Origin: Clostridia bacterium
Lineage (GTDB): Bacteria > Bacillota_A > Clostridia > Christensenellales > Aristaeellaceae
NCBI GenBank assembly: GCA_025997215.1
Contig: BNUH01000077.1
Coordinates: forward strand, 1-13,645
Direction: 5' to 3'
DNA: 13,645 nucleotides
The notes under the pieces are model-generated. The model ran no database searches. It was not told where the DNA came from and saw only the letters and a program-made list of their open reading frames with translations. This document shows, piece by piece, positions 1 through 7,698 of the stretch; the stretch's first letter is position 1, and each line of letters starts with the position of its first letter. The position numbers and the translations under genes are program-made.

Positions 1-347
1 CTCCTAAGGTGTATTTGCCCTTCGGCATATTCATTATCACTCTAAAACGATGTTATAGTAACATGAATATAATGTTATATTAGAATGGAAGAGCGGCACC
101 GAATGATCTTGACATTCTCACATTTTTGGAAGAACTTGCTTCGCAGGTTACCATATTATCCGTATAGTGACATTGACAAGACTACAAATGAAGATGGTGA
201 GCAGGTAATCTCGTCGCGTCCGGCCAAGGGTGCAGACGATACTGCTCGTTAGTGGCCTGCTACCAAACACTAATATTCGTTCTCCATCACTCGATCGTTA
301 AGCAATAACGTCCTTATTTCCGCAATGAAGTTTTTTTCAATGACTAC
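1..347. other. Intergenic region, no recognisable gene
   Basis: No convincing coding region is seen. The longest start-to-stop reading frame is at 85-252 (+, 55 codons); it has no ribosome-binding site and resembles no family I know, so I do not call it. AT-rich dyads lie at 50-64 and 66-81. On the minus strand the bases at 1-6 read TAGGAG, a Shine-Dalgarno-like sequence that would suit a divergent gene starting just outside the left edge. That would make this an intergenic region between divergent genes. Confidence 0.5.
50..81. repeat. Two adjacent AT-rich dyads, possible operators
   Basis: The first dyad is ATGTTA-TAG-TAACAT at 50-64. The second is AATATAA-TG-TTATATT at 66-81. They sit one base apart, upstream of a possible divergent minus-strand gene beyond the left edge (minus-strand TAGGAG at 1-6). 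Paired dyads in such a place can be regulator sites, but AT-rich palindromes also arise by chance. They do not match the LacI-type operators at 379 and 524. Confidence 0.3.
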
Positions 348-375
348 TTGACAGAACTCGCGCAGCGTGTATAAT
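348..375 (+). promoter_or_regulatory. Sigma-A/70-type promoter of the operon
   Basis: A perfect -35 hexamer TTGACA (348-353) and a perfect -10 hexamer TATAAT (370-375) are separated by 16 bp. Transcription would start near 382, inside the LacI-type operator at 379-398, so a bound repressor would block initiation. It is the only strong promoter seen upstream of the same-strand gene run from 571 to 12114. Confidence 0.8.
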
Positions 376-378
376 AGA

Positions 379-398
379 CATGTAAAACGTTTTACATG
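379..398. promoter_or_regulatory. LacI-family operator O1 (perfect palindrome)
   Basis: CATGTAAAACGTTTTACATG is a perfect 20-bp palindrome with a central CG, the classic form for LacI/GalR repressors whose hinge-helix leucine inserts at the central CpG step. It starts 3 bp after the -10 hexamer and covers the expected start point. The regulator encoded at 571-1656 is the obvious ligand. The half-site (8 bp to the centre) is one base longer than in the CcpA cre consensus, so a dedicated regulator is more likely than CcpA. Confidence 0.75.
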
Positions 399-446
399 AT
401 GAGTCCCAGGTAATTCATTATGTAAATATACTGGTCGTTGCAAACA

Positions 447-505
447 CTCCTGCTATTTGCTTTGTGATCACGGTTTCCCGGGTTGAACGTCAATGCAAAC
501 AGGAG
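447..505 (+). promoter_or_regulatory. Possible leader RNA stem-loop
   Basis: In the untranslated leader, CTCCTG (447-452) and TTTGC (456-460) can pair with GCAAA (495-499) and CAGGAG (500-505). This gives an 11-bp stem with a 3-base bulge and a 34-base loop that holds the palindromes GTGATCAC (464-471) and CCCGGG (477-482). It lies between the two operators. It matches no riboswitch class I recognise and could be incidental. Confidence 0.3.
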
Positions 506-523
506 CGAAGTCGCCTAACGGCG

Positions 524-539
524 TGTAAAACGTATTACA
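524..539. promoter_or_regulatory. LacI-family operator O2 (one mismatch)
   Basis: TGTAAAACGTATTACA repeats the 16-bp core of the operator at 381-396 with a single changed base. Its centre is 143 bp downstream of the first one and it ends about 30 bp before the regulator start codon. Two copies of the same motif support autoregulation. The downstream copy could act as a transcription roadblock or as the second foot of a DNA loop. Confidence 0.65.
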
Positions 540-570
540 ATCCTTGGCAATGCAGAAGGGTGGATGAACG

Positions 571-1656
571 ATGTCGCTCAAACAAATCGCATCCATAACC
601 GGTTTGTCCATCTCGACCGTTTCGCACGCGATCAATGGCACGCGCGCGGTGTCCGCGCAGAACAGCGCCGTGGTGCTGGCTGCCGCTGAAAAGATTGGGT
701 ACCGCCCGAATATTGCGGCTCGGATGCTTAAAACACAGAAATCCAATACCATCGCACTCATCATTCCAAATGGTGAGAATAACTTAAGCGCCAATTACTT
801 TTACATGGACGCACTCATGGGCGTGCGCAGAAAGCTGATGGAAGCGGGCTATGAGCTGATAGTATCCACATATGGGATGGTAAGCAGCGGAGAAAAAAGC
901 ATCAGTGCACTTCAGGTTTTGCGGAATCAATGGGTGGATGGCGTAATACTGGTGCCGTCATATAAGAGTGACAAACAAATCAGCGTGTTGGTTGAAGAAC
1001 TGGGTCTGCCGTTCGTATTGCTGGACAGGCGGGCGAACAACTATGAATGTAGCTGTGTCGATTCAGATAACGAGAAGGGTGCGCGCGATGCGGTGAAGCT
1101 GTTGGCCTCCTGCGGCCGGACACGAATCGGCTATATCGGCGGTGGGCTGGCGACATCCACAGGCAGGCAGCGGTACAACGGGTACCGATCCGCGATCACA
1201 GAACTTGGTATGAATTATGATGAAACGCTTGTAAAACTGCACAACTCGTTTTCTGTGACAGCAGGAATTCAATCCGCTGCAGAATTGGTCGACAGCGGTG
1301 CGGACGCTTTGTTTGCGGCAGACAACACGGTGATGCTCGGTGCGGTGCAGTTTTTAAATAGACAAGGTATATCGATACCGGATAAGGTCGCGTTGGTTGG
1401 ATATGACGACTACGAATGGATGGATATGCTGAATCCTCCTATTACAACGGTACGTCAGCAAGCCGGGCAGATGGGATATATAGCGGCTGAAATGATACTC
1501 CATAAACTCAACGGAATAGACGCCAACGAGAAGATCGTTCTGGAAACATCGCTGGTTTTGAGAAAGTCTCACGGAACGGTACGAGCGCAGAGCGCCGATG
1601 TAAGCACCCTTGAAAGCGTCGATGAAGACATCGCCGACTTGGGTCTGACCGGCTGA
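571..1656 (+). CDS. LacI/GalR-family transcriptional regulator
   Basis: A 361-residue cytoplasmic DNA-binding repressor. The N-terminal helix-turn-helix occupies about residues 3-22 (KQIASITGLSISTVSHAING). The family block AAEKIGYRPN is at 39-47 and the hinge helix at about 47-55, with Leu53 at the position that inserts into the operator centre. From about residue 60 a periplasmic-binding-protein-like sensor domain follows (IALIIPN; DGVILVPS; LVGYDDYEW). Such proteins usually bind a sugar or nucleoside. An AAGGG ribosome site lies at 556-560. Two matching operators upstream (379-398, 524-539) imply that it represses its own operon. It is the first gene, ahead of a complete Dpp/Opp-type ABC importer, so its inducer is probably the imported compound or a breakdown product. 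The exact inducer cannot be read from the sequence. Confidence 0.92.
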   Translation: MSLKQIASITGLSISTVSHAINGTRAVSAQNSAVVLAAAEKIGYRPNIAARMLKTQKSNTIALIIPNGENNLSANYFYMDALMGVRRKLMEAGYELIVSTYGMVSSGEKSISALQVLRNQWVDGVILVPSYKSDKQISVLVEELGLPFVLLDRRANNYECSCVDSDNEKGARDAVKLLASCGRTRIGYIGGGLATSTGRQRYNGYRSAITELGMNYDETLVKLHNSFSVTAGIQSAAELVDSGADALFAADNTVMLGAVQFLNRQGISIPDKVALVGYDDYEWMDMLNPPITTVRQQAGQMGYIAAEMILHKLNGIDANEKIVLETSLVLRKSHGTVRAQSADVSTLESVDEDIADLGLTG

Positions 1657-1667
1657 TTTTTATACTT

Positions 1668-1696
1668 GGAGAACCGGAAATATAGTCCGGCTCTCT
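1668..1696 (+). promoter_or_regulatory. Intercistronic hairpin before the binding-protein gene
   Basis: GAGA (1669-1672) pairs with TCTC (1692-1695) and CCGGA (1674-1678) with TCCGG (1686-1690), with one A/C mismatch between them and a 7-base loop. No T-run follows, so it is probably not a terminator. It ends 10 bases before the AAGGAGGG ribosome site of the next gene. It could protect or process the downstream message, or partly attenuate transcription. Confidence 0.5.
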
Positions 1697-1722
1697 GGGA
1701 TATTTGAAGGAGGGAACCTATC

Positions 1723-3639
1723 ATGAAGAAACAGCCCCACAGAATCCTTACGATGCTCCTGATTGTCTGTGTGATTATCGTCGGCATGATTCCACTCGGA
1801 TTGGCGGAAACAACGGGAGGCGGATATCCGGGTAAAAACACTGACAAGGTGCTGCGCATTGCAGGTGAGAGTCCGTCAGTCGTTCAGTTCGACGGCAACC
1901 CAAGCTCCAACTACGGCTCGGGCGGCATGATGGGATCCTTTCTGTACGAAGGCATGTTCTCATATACGCGTTCAACAGACGGACTGCGCAACCGCTTGGC
2001 AAGCGAGATGACGCATGACGGAAATAAAACGACCGTCAAGCTGCGTGACGATGTATATTATAACGATGGAACCAAGTTTACAGCCAAGGACATATGGTGC
2101 TGCCTGATGATCGACTACGCGCAGCGTATCAATCAGTGGATTTCGGATGTACAGATCATCGACGATTATACGCTGGAATTCATGTGGGTGGAGCCGCTAC
2201 TGATCGACGAGATCCGTGATATCTATATGGCGCAGAACCAGCATGCGAAGATGCCATATCATATCTACGGACAGTTCGCCGATAAGGCTGCCGAACTGCT
2301 CGCGCAGTGCGAAACGATTGAAAATGCGCCTGGAGTAACCTCGCCGTTCAGTAAGGGTATTCCAAGCGAAATCGGCGAGCAATTGGACGCAAACTGGGAT
2401 GCGTACATCGCGTTTTCCCCGCCTGACAAGCAGCCGGTCGGCACGGGCCCTTATATGCTTGACAGGATGACGGACAACGAAGTCATTATGAAGCGCAATC
2501 CATATTTCTACGAACCGGACGCATACGGTTTTGACAACCTCGTATTCAAGAAAGTTACGCCTGAACAGGCCGTAGCAATGATTAAGAACGGCGAGCTCGA
2601 CTATTATGAAAGCGCGCTCCCGGTAGACATGATGACGGCCATACTGGAATCCAACCCGGACATCGTATACTATCCAGCGTACGACCCGGCGGGCAACGGA
2701 TTCATGTTTGACCAAACCTCCGACACGGCTCCGATGGCGGACAAGGCGTTCCGTCAGGCGATCGTGTATGCAATCGATAAAGAGCCGCTTCGTCAAGCCG
2801 GATGCTATTACGGTACGACTGCGGAGGGCATCTCATCGGTCGGCATTCCGTATAATACAATTGATAAATGGGTTTCCCCTGAAGTGGTATCCCAGATGCG
2901 CAACTACACGTACAGCCCTGAGACAGCCGCACAGATTCTGACCGACGCCGGATACGAAAAGGTTGACGGATGGTGGCGGAATAAGGACGGTTCAATAATC
3001 AAAATTGAATTGGTGGCTCCCGCCGACTGGCAGCCCGCCGGGGTGACGAACGTCGTATCCTCGATGGTGCAAAATCAACTGATCGAGTTCGGTTTGATGG
3101 TGGAAGTAAAACTGCTGCCGCTGGCCGTTTATTGGGAGCAGTGCGATCAGAACATGTATGACATGGTGTGGGATTATGTAGACGTAACCTGGCTCAACCT
3201 CTACCCGAACGGCGCGCTTGATTCGCACTTCGTCCGTTCCAGATTGCCTAAGGGCTGGCCGAGAACGGCGGACGATGGACGCAAACTGAATCTGCAGCTC
3301 GAAGATTTCAACGGCGAAACGTTCGACGTGCTCGAATCGATCAACTTTCTCGCAACTGAACGCGACACAGAAAAGGCGCAGAAGCTAATCGACCAACTCG
3401 TATGGGGTGCAAACGAATACGCATTCTCTGTCGAATTCTACCAACTGATTACAGGCGCGTTCTGGAACAGAGCGTTTGTTGAGGGATTCGCTCGCGAGGA
3501 TGAAATCGACGCGTTCAATCAATTGATGCCTCTGAACACAACAGACGATCCAGTATACAATGAGAAGCTGGCGGAATACGTGTTCAATTGGGACAATTCG
3601 TATTGGTACAACCTCGTGCCCAATACGCCGGATAACTAA
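1723..3639 (+). CDS. ABC transporter substrate-binding protein, family 5
   Basis: A 638-residue extracytoplasmic ligand receptor for the importer encoded just downstream. Residues 1-28 form a signal sequence: KK, a hydrophobic core at about 8-27, then a likely cut after GLA. The mature part shows SBP_bac_5 hallmarks: KLRDDVYYNDGTKFTAKDI at 106-124, VGTGPYML at about 236-243, then KRNPYFY. Family members bind peptides, nickel or oligosaccharides, and this sequence does not decide between them. A strong AAGGAGGG ribosome site (1707-1714) fits the high expression usual for binding proteins. Unusually for a Gram-positive binding protein, there is no lipobox cysteine: the only early Cys (16) is inside the hydrophobic core. 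It may therefore be secreted free, stay anchored by an uncut signal, or belong to an organism with an outer membrane. Hairpins lie before and after the gene. Confidence 0.9.
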   Translation: MKKQPHRILTMLLIVCVIIVGMIPLGLAETTGGGYPGKNTDKVLRIAGESPSVVQFDGNPSSNYGSGGMMGSFLYEGMFSYTRSTDGLRNRLASEMTHDGNKTTVKLRDDVYYNDGTKFTAKDIWCCLMIDYAQRINQWISDVQIIDDYTLEFMWVEPLLIDEIRDIYMAQNQHAKMPYHIYGQFADKAAELLAQCETIENAPGVTSPFSKGIPSEIGEQLDANWDAYIAFSPPDKQPVGTGPYMLDRMTDNEVIMKRNPYFYEPDAYGFDNLVFKKVTPEQAVAMIKNGELDYYESALPVDMMTAILESNPDIVYYPAYDPAGNGFMFDQTSDTAPMADKAFRQAIVYAIDKEPLRQAGCYYGTTAEGISSVGIPYNTIDKWVSPEVVSQMRNYTYSPETAAQILTDAGYEKVDGWWRNKDGSIIKIELVAPADWQPAGVTNVVSSMVQNQLIEFGLMVEVKLLPLAVYWEQCDQNMYDMVWDYVDVTWLNLYPNGALDSHFVRSRLPKGWPRTADDGRKLNLQLEDFNGETFDVLESINFLATERDTEKAQKLIDQLVWGANEYAFSVEFYQLITGAFWNRAFVEGFAREDEIDAFNQLMPLNTTDDPVYNEKLAEYVFNWDNSYWYNLVPNTPDN

Positions 3640-3655
3640 ACAAGATAGGCCTCGT

Positions 3656-3690
3656 CCGGATGGGAGAAGGCGCTTGCCTCTTCCATCCGG
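3656..3690 (+). promoter_or_regulatory. Long hairpin after the binding-protein gene
   Basis: CCGGATGG (3656-3663) pairs perfectly with CCATCCGG (3683-3690). The stem continues inward through a G-T pair, AGA/TCT and GGC/GCC, with one bulge and a 4-base loop. No T-run follows, so it is not a standard terminator. In comparable operons (the malE-malF space is the well-known case) a hairpin at this place stabilises the binding-protein message and lowers permease output. That role is inferred here. Confidence 0.6.
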
Positions 3691-3733
3691 CATATCGGTG
3701 GAACGAACTGTGGATAAGGGATGAGGTGATCGG

Positions 3734-4729
3734 ATGTCTGCGCGGTATTTCCTCAAGCGGCTCGGCTTTGCGTTGATTACCCTTGTGCTGTCTTCCGTGT
3801 TGACATTCTGCCTGGTGCGCGCAATGCCTGGCGATATATTTGAGGTGAAAGCGCGCGAACTTTCGAAAAGCCGCGGCATCGATATTGACGAGGCAAAGCG
3901 CATCGTGTCTGCGATGGTCAATTACAACCCTGAAGAGCCGCTGCCTAGTCAATTGAAACGGTATTACTCGGGGCTGCTTCACGGCAATCTAGGCACATCG
4001 TTCTATCAGGATAAATCCGTAAACGAGCTGGTTGCATATGCGCTGCCATGGACGCTTTTCGTCGTGACCATCTCGCTGTTCGTCTGCTTTTTGCTTGGAA
4101 CGCGTATGGGCGGTTTGATGGCTTGGAACAGGCGCAGTATAGTCAATCCGATTGTGACGATATACGCAACCGTAACCAGCGCTGTTCCGTTCTTCATATT
4201 CGCGGTGCTGTTTCAGATGGTGTTTTGCTTTACATTGGGTTGGCTTCCTATCAATGGCGCGTATAATATTTATACTACTCCCGGGTTCAACCTGCCTTTT
4301 ATAGCGAGCGTTCTGCTGCATGCAATAAGCCCAATCACAGTATATATATTGACAAGCCTTGGTGGATGGGCGCTATCGATGAAAGGCAGCTCGGTAAATG
4401 TGCTTGGCGAGGATTACATAAACGCCGCTCATGCCAGGGGCATACCACCGTCTATCATCCGCAAACGGTATATGATGAAAAACGCTATGCTGCCGCTTAT
4501 AACCAATCTGGCTCTGACATTTGGAACCATGTTCGGCGGCGCGGTGCTTATAGAGAGAACATTCGTGTATCCGGGTATGGGCACGTTCCTCAACCGCGCG
4601 ACAGATAACCGAGATTTTCCCGTTACGCAAGGTATGCTGCTGGTGATAAGCCTCGCTGTAATCATTGCAAATATATTATCAGAATTATTATATAGCAAGC
4701 TCGATCCGCGCATCAAGCGGGAGGAATGA
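3734..4729 (+). CDS. Dpp/Opp-type ABC transporter permease (DppB-like)
   Basis: A 331-residue inner-membrane subunit with six likely membrane helices, near residues 10-31, 104-126, 138-170, 188-212, 252-274 and 300-320. After the first helix comes the large external loop typical of DppB/OppB. The EAA-type loop that contacts the ATPase is at about 226-255 (EDYINAAHARG through MLPL), with the expected Ala-Ala and Gly. GAGGTGAT at 3723-3730 is the ribosome site. It forms the channel with the next gene's product, and the two reading frames meet at an overlapping ATGA. Confidence 0.93.
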   Translation: MSARYFLKRLGFALITLVLSSVLTFCLVRAMPGDIFEVKARELSKSRGIDIDEAKRIVSAMVNYNPEEPLPSQLKRYYSGLLHGNLGTSFYQDKSVNELVAYALPWTLFVVTISLFVCFLLGTRMGGLMAWNRRSIVNPIVTIYATVTSAVPFFIFAVLFQMVFCFTLGWLPINGAYNIYTTPGFNLPFIASVLLHAISPITVYILTSLGGWALSMKGSSVNVLGEDYINAAHARGIPPSIIRKRYMMKNAMLPLITNLALTFGTMFGGAVLIERTFVYPGMGTFLNRATDNRDFPVTQGMLLVISLAVIIANILSELLYSKLDPRIKREE

Positions 4730-4731
4730 CC

Positions 4732-5643
4732 ATGCGTAATTCAACCGTGCCAACGCTAACAGGCTCGCGCAGAATGCGCCGTAAAAGCCCTGCTTGGCAT
4801 TCGCTGTCAGTATTCATGCGCGTCATGCTGCATAACCGTCAGGCGTTCTTCGGAATGATCATACTCCTCGGCTTTTTGTTCATGGCGACTGCGGGGCCTA
4901 GCCTGATTGCGCTGGATGGCAGAGGGGATTTCGCCAGCCGCTTCGCTCCTATCTCCGCCCGGCATCCGTTGGGAACGGACAATGTCGGGCGAGACCTATT
5001 CAGCCAGCTGGTTCACGGCTCGCGCGATGTGCTGTTCATCGGTGCAGTTGCCGCATGTTTTACCGTGCTGATTGGGTTTACTGTCGGAGCTGTTGCGGGA
5101 TTCGCAGGCGGCGCTGTGGATTCAATGCTGATGGCGGTTACGAATCTGTTTCTGACCATCCCCTATTTCCCCGTGATGATTGTATTGACAGCGATCATCA
5201 AAGGCAGCAGCAATATTATTCTTGCGATTATGGTCGCTTCATTCGGGTGGGCGGGCCTCGCGCGGGCAATCCGCGCACAAATTCTTTCGATGAAGCAGCG
5301 CGACTATATAGTCGTTTGCAAAACGATGGATATGGGTTACGCGCATATCGTATTCAAGGAAATGCTGCCGAACCTGACATCCTATTTGGCTATCAACTTC
5401 ATCGGTTCCATGCAAGGCGCGATCAACGCCTCCTCCGGCTTGATACTGCTCGGGTTTGCGCCGTACAAAACTACACACTGGATGGCCATGCTGAACTCGG
5501 CAATCATCGCCTGCTCGGGTACGCTGCAGCCTAAGATGTTGCTGTTCCTGTTTGTACCAATTGTCGCGTTTGGTCTGCTGCAGATGGGCTGCATCTTCTT
5601 TGCGCACGGCTTGGACGAAGCCATGAATCCACGCTTGCGATAA
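4732..5643 (+). CDS. Dpp/Opp-type ABC transporter permease (DppC-like)
   Basis: A 303-residue partner of the DppB-like permease. The N-terminal segment with the first membrane helix (about 36-58) has the OppC_N layout, and the hallmark HPLGTDNVGRDLFSQLVHGS lies at 78-97. Further helices follow. The EAA-type loop (about 190-213) keeps the Gly and the MLPN but has V-V-C in place of E-A-A, a mild departure. I chose ATG 4732 because GGAGG at 4720-4724 is then 7 bases away. The upstream ATG at 4726, which overlaps the previous stop, sits directly against that ribosome site and would add only two residues. Confidence 0.92.
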   Translation: MRNSTVPTLTGSRRMRRKSPAWHSLSVFMRVMLHNRQAFFGMIILLGFLFMATAGPSLIALDGRGDFASRFAPISARHPLGTDNVGRDLFSQLVHGSRDVLFIGAVAACFTVLIGFTVGAVAGFAGGAVDSMLMAVTNLFLTIPYFPVMIVLTAIIKGSSNIILAIMVASFGWAGLARAIRAQILSMKQRDYIVVCKTMDMGYAHIVFKEMLPNLTSYLAINFIGSMQGAINASSGLILLGFAPYKTTHWMAMLNSAIIACSGTLQPKMLLFLFVPIVAFGLLQMGCIFFAHGLDEAMNPRLR

Positions 5644-5653
5644 GGCGGTGACT

Positions 5654-6649
5654 ATGAGTTTGTTTGAAAAGACGGACGGTAATATATTGGAAATCGAAGG
5701 GCTGAATGTCGAGTTTCCGCTGATGAACGGAACCATTCACGCGGTCAACGATGCTGATTTTCAGATCCCTCGGCATACAATCACCGCGCTGGTTGGAGAA
5801 AGCGGAAGCGGCAAGTCGACGCTTGCCTCGTCAATACTGCATATGGTATCCAATCCAGGCAGGATAAGATCCGGCACGATCCGCTATAACGGTACGAGTA
5901 TCCGCGAATTGACTGATAAACAGCTTCGCGCATACAGATGGGAACAGGTTTCGATGGTGTTTCAAGCGGCGCAAAATGCGATGAATCCGCTCTTGACCGT
6001 TCGCGAGCAGATGGAGGAGACCATACATGTACATTCACCCGAGCGCTCATCGGATGAAATGCTGACCGTTTTGGTGAAGCTGCTCGATTATGTACGCCTT
6101 GATCCTGAGCGTGTGCTCGCATGCTATCCGCACGAACTGTCCGGCGGCATGAAACAGCGAGTGATGATTGCGTTTTCCATGCTGCTGAATCCACAGCTGA
6201 TCATACTGGACGAACCAAGCACCGCGCTGGATGTAATAACGCAGGACTATATATTTGATATATTGATGAAAATATTTGAGGAAATGAATCTGACCATGCT
6301 GCTGCTCACGCATGATATCGCGGTTGTAGCAAAAGTCGCCCAACGGGTCAGCGTGATGTATGCGGGCAGCATCATCGAGACCGGCGACGTATACAGCATA
6401 TTCTCAAAACCCGCGCACGAATACACGCGGCTGTTGATAAAAGCCGCGCCGCAGCTGATCGGCAGTTTGGATGAACGGCAAGGGATCATAGGCTCGCCGC
6501 CCGATCTGATTCACTTGCCCAGCGGCTGCGCGTTCTACCCGCGCTGCACGCAGCCTTTATCATGCTGCGCGGACAAAAAGCCGGAGTATATATCCGTTGG
6601 AGAATCGCATTGGGTGATGTGTCACCGATACACAGGGAACGGAGGCTGA
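5654..6649 (+). CDS. Dpp/Opp-type ABC transporter ATPase (DppD-like)
   Basis: A 331-residue cytoplasmic ATPase that powers the importer. Visible motifs are Walker A GESGSGKS (about 48-55), a Q-loop VFQAAQNAMNPLLTV, the signature LSGGM (162-166), Walker B LIILDEP (182-188) and the H-loop His220. The C-terminus has the oligopeptide/dipeptide transporter extension with the GCAFYPRC motif and further cysteines, which restricts it to the Dpp/Opp subfamily and may carry an Fe-S cluster as reported for some relatives. ATG 5654 is preferred. A GTG at 5648 in the same frame would add two residues, and the ribosome site is weak (GGCGGTG region). Confidence 0.93.
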   Translation: MSLFEKTDGNILEIEGLNVEFPLMNGTIHAVNDADFQIPRHTITALVGESGSGKSTLASSILHMVSNPGRIRSGTIRYNGTSIRELTDKQLRAYRWEQVSMVFQAAQNAMNPLLTVREQMEETIHVHSPERSSDEMLTVLVKLLDYVRLDPERVLACYPHELSGGMKQRVMIAFSMLLNPQLIILDEPSTALDVITQDYIFDILMKIFEEMNLTMLLLTHDIAVVAKVAQRVSVMYAGSIIETGDVYSIFSKPAHEYTRLLIKAAPQLIGSLDERQGIIGSPPDLIHLPSGCAFYPRCTQPLSCCADKKPEYISVGESHWVMCHRYTGNGG

Positions 6650-6651
6650 AC

Positions 6652-7695
6652 ATGACACAGCAAACTTCCGTAAACGGAACGCCTTTGCTTTCCCTTGAAA
6701 ACATCGAAATGATATTCTACAAAAAGACTGGCGGATTCGGCAAACCGAAACCGATTCGTGTGCTGGAGAATATTTCGCTTGATATACATAACGGCGAAGT
6801 ACTGGCGCTTGTTGGTGAAAGCGGCGGCGGAAAGACGACCATAGGCAATATCATAGCAGGCCTGCTCAAACCGACCGGCGGCATCATCCGCTTCGACGGT
6901 AAGAATATTAACGATCTGTCGCGCAAAGATAAGAAGGAATATCGGCGCAGCATTCAGATTGTCCAGCAGGATTCATACTCCGCGCTGAATCCCGCGCGAA
7001 CCATATTTCAATCGTTATCCGCGCCGGTACTAAAAAAGAGGATCGTTAAGAACAGCAAGGACGCCTATCAATTCATACGGGAACTGCTGGAGTTGGTGGA
7101 GCTAAAACCATTCGATCAGTTCGTCGACAAATATCCGCACCAGCTCAGCGGCGGGCAGCGGCAGCGGGTTCTGCTTGCGCGCGCGCTGTCACTGAAACCG
7201 CAGCTTATCGTCGCCGATGAACCTGTATCCATGATCGATGTTTCACTGCGCATATCTATATTAAACTTGATGTCGAAACTCAACCGTGAAAGCGGCATCG
7301 CGTTTCTGTATGTGACCCACGATCTGGCGACGGCGCGCTATATAAGCCGAACCGGCAACATCGGGGTGCTGTATTTGGGCGAGCTGGTTGAATTAGGTGC
7401 CGTACACGCGGTTATTGAGCATCCAAGACATCCGTATCTTCAGGCGCTGCTGGCGGCTGTGCCCGTACCTGATCCATGGCTCGCTAAAAAGCGCCGCAAG
7501 GTTATGCTTCGGGACGTGGAGGTGCCGAGCATCATGTCGCCGCCGTCCGGTTGCCGCTTCCATCCGAGATGCATACACGCGAATGAGCGCTGCGCTAATA
7601 CATCGCCAGAACTGCGAACGCTGGACGGTCGGCAGGTTGCATGCCATCGCGCCGAGGAGATTCCGGAGTTCAGCTTTCTGGATGAGGAGGCTTGA
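6652..7695 (+). CDS. Dpp/Opp-type ABC transporter ATPase (DppF-like)
   Basis: A 347-residue second ATPase that pairs with the DppD-like one. Walker A is GESGGGKT (55-62), the signature LSGGQ is at 165-169, Walker B LIVADEP at 185-191 and the H-loop His at 223. The C-terminal GCRFHPRC motif with flanking cysteines is present. GGAGG at 6641-6645 lies 6 bases before ATG 6652 and overlaps the previous gene's end. The frame is open upstream to 6562, but that extension overlaps the upstream gene and lacks family similarity. All catalytic motifs of both ATPases are intact, so the importer looks functional. Confidence 0.93.
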   Translation: MTQQTSVNGTPLLSLENIEMIFYKKTGGFGKPKPIRVLENISLDIHNGEVLALVGESGGGKTTIGNIIAGLLKPTGGIIRFDGKNINDLSRKDKKEYRRSIQIVQQDSYSALNPARTIFQSLSAPVLKKRIVKNSKDAYQFIRELLELVELKPFDQFVDKYPHQLSGGQRQRVLLARALSLKPQLIVADEPVSMIDVSLRISILNLMSKLNRESGIAFLYVTHDLATARYISRTGNIGVLYLGELVELGAVHAVIEHPRHPYLQALLAAVPVPDPWLAKKRRKVMLRDVEVPSIMSPPSGCRFHPRCIHANERCANTSPELRTLDGRQVACHRAEEIPEFSFLDEEA

Positions 7696-7698
7696 TCC

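Noticed and set aside
41..56. Operator-like TCTAAAACGATGTTAT near the left edge
   Set aside because: Left half 7 of 8 but right half only 3 of 8, below what I would accept as a binding site.
85..252. 55-codon plus-strand reading frame
   Set aside because: No ribosome-binding site and no recognisable family. A frame of this length is expected by chance.
270..398. Open minus-strand frame ending ...LLLNDRVMENEY
   Set aside because: It runs across the promoter and operator, has no start or ribosome site, and matches no family I recognise.
1230..1245. Third operator-like site inside the regulator gene (TGTAAAAC half-site)
   Set aside because: Only the left half matches. The right half is unrelated and the site lies within coding sequence.
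2197..2796. 199-codon minus-strand frame within the binding-protein gene
   Set aside because: It is the shadow of a strongly supported gene. Its translation is rich in Arg/His/Val and has no family features.
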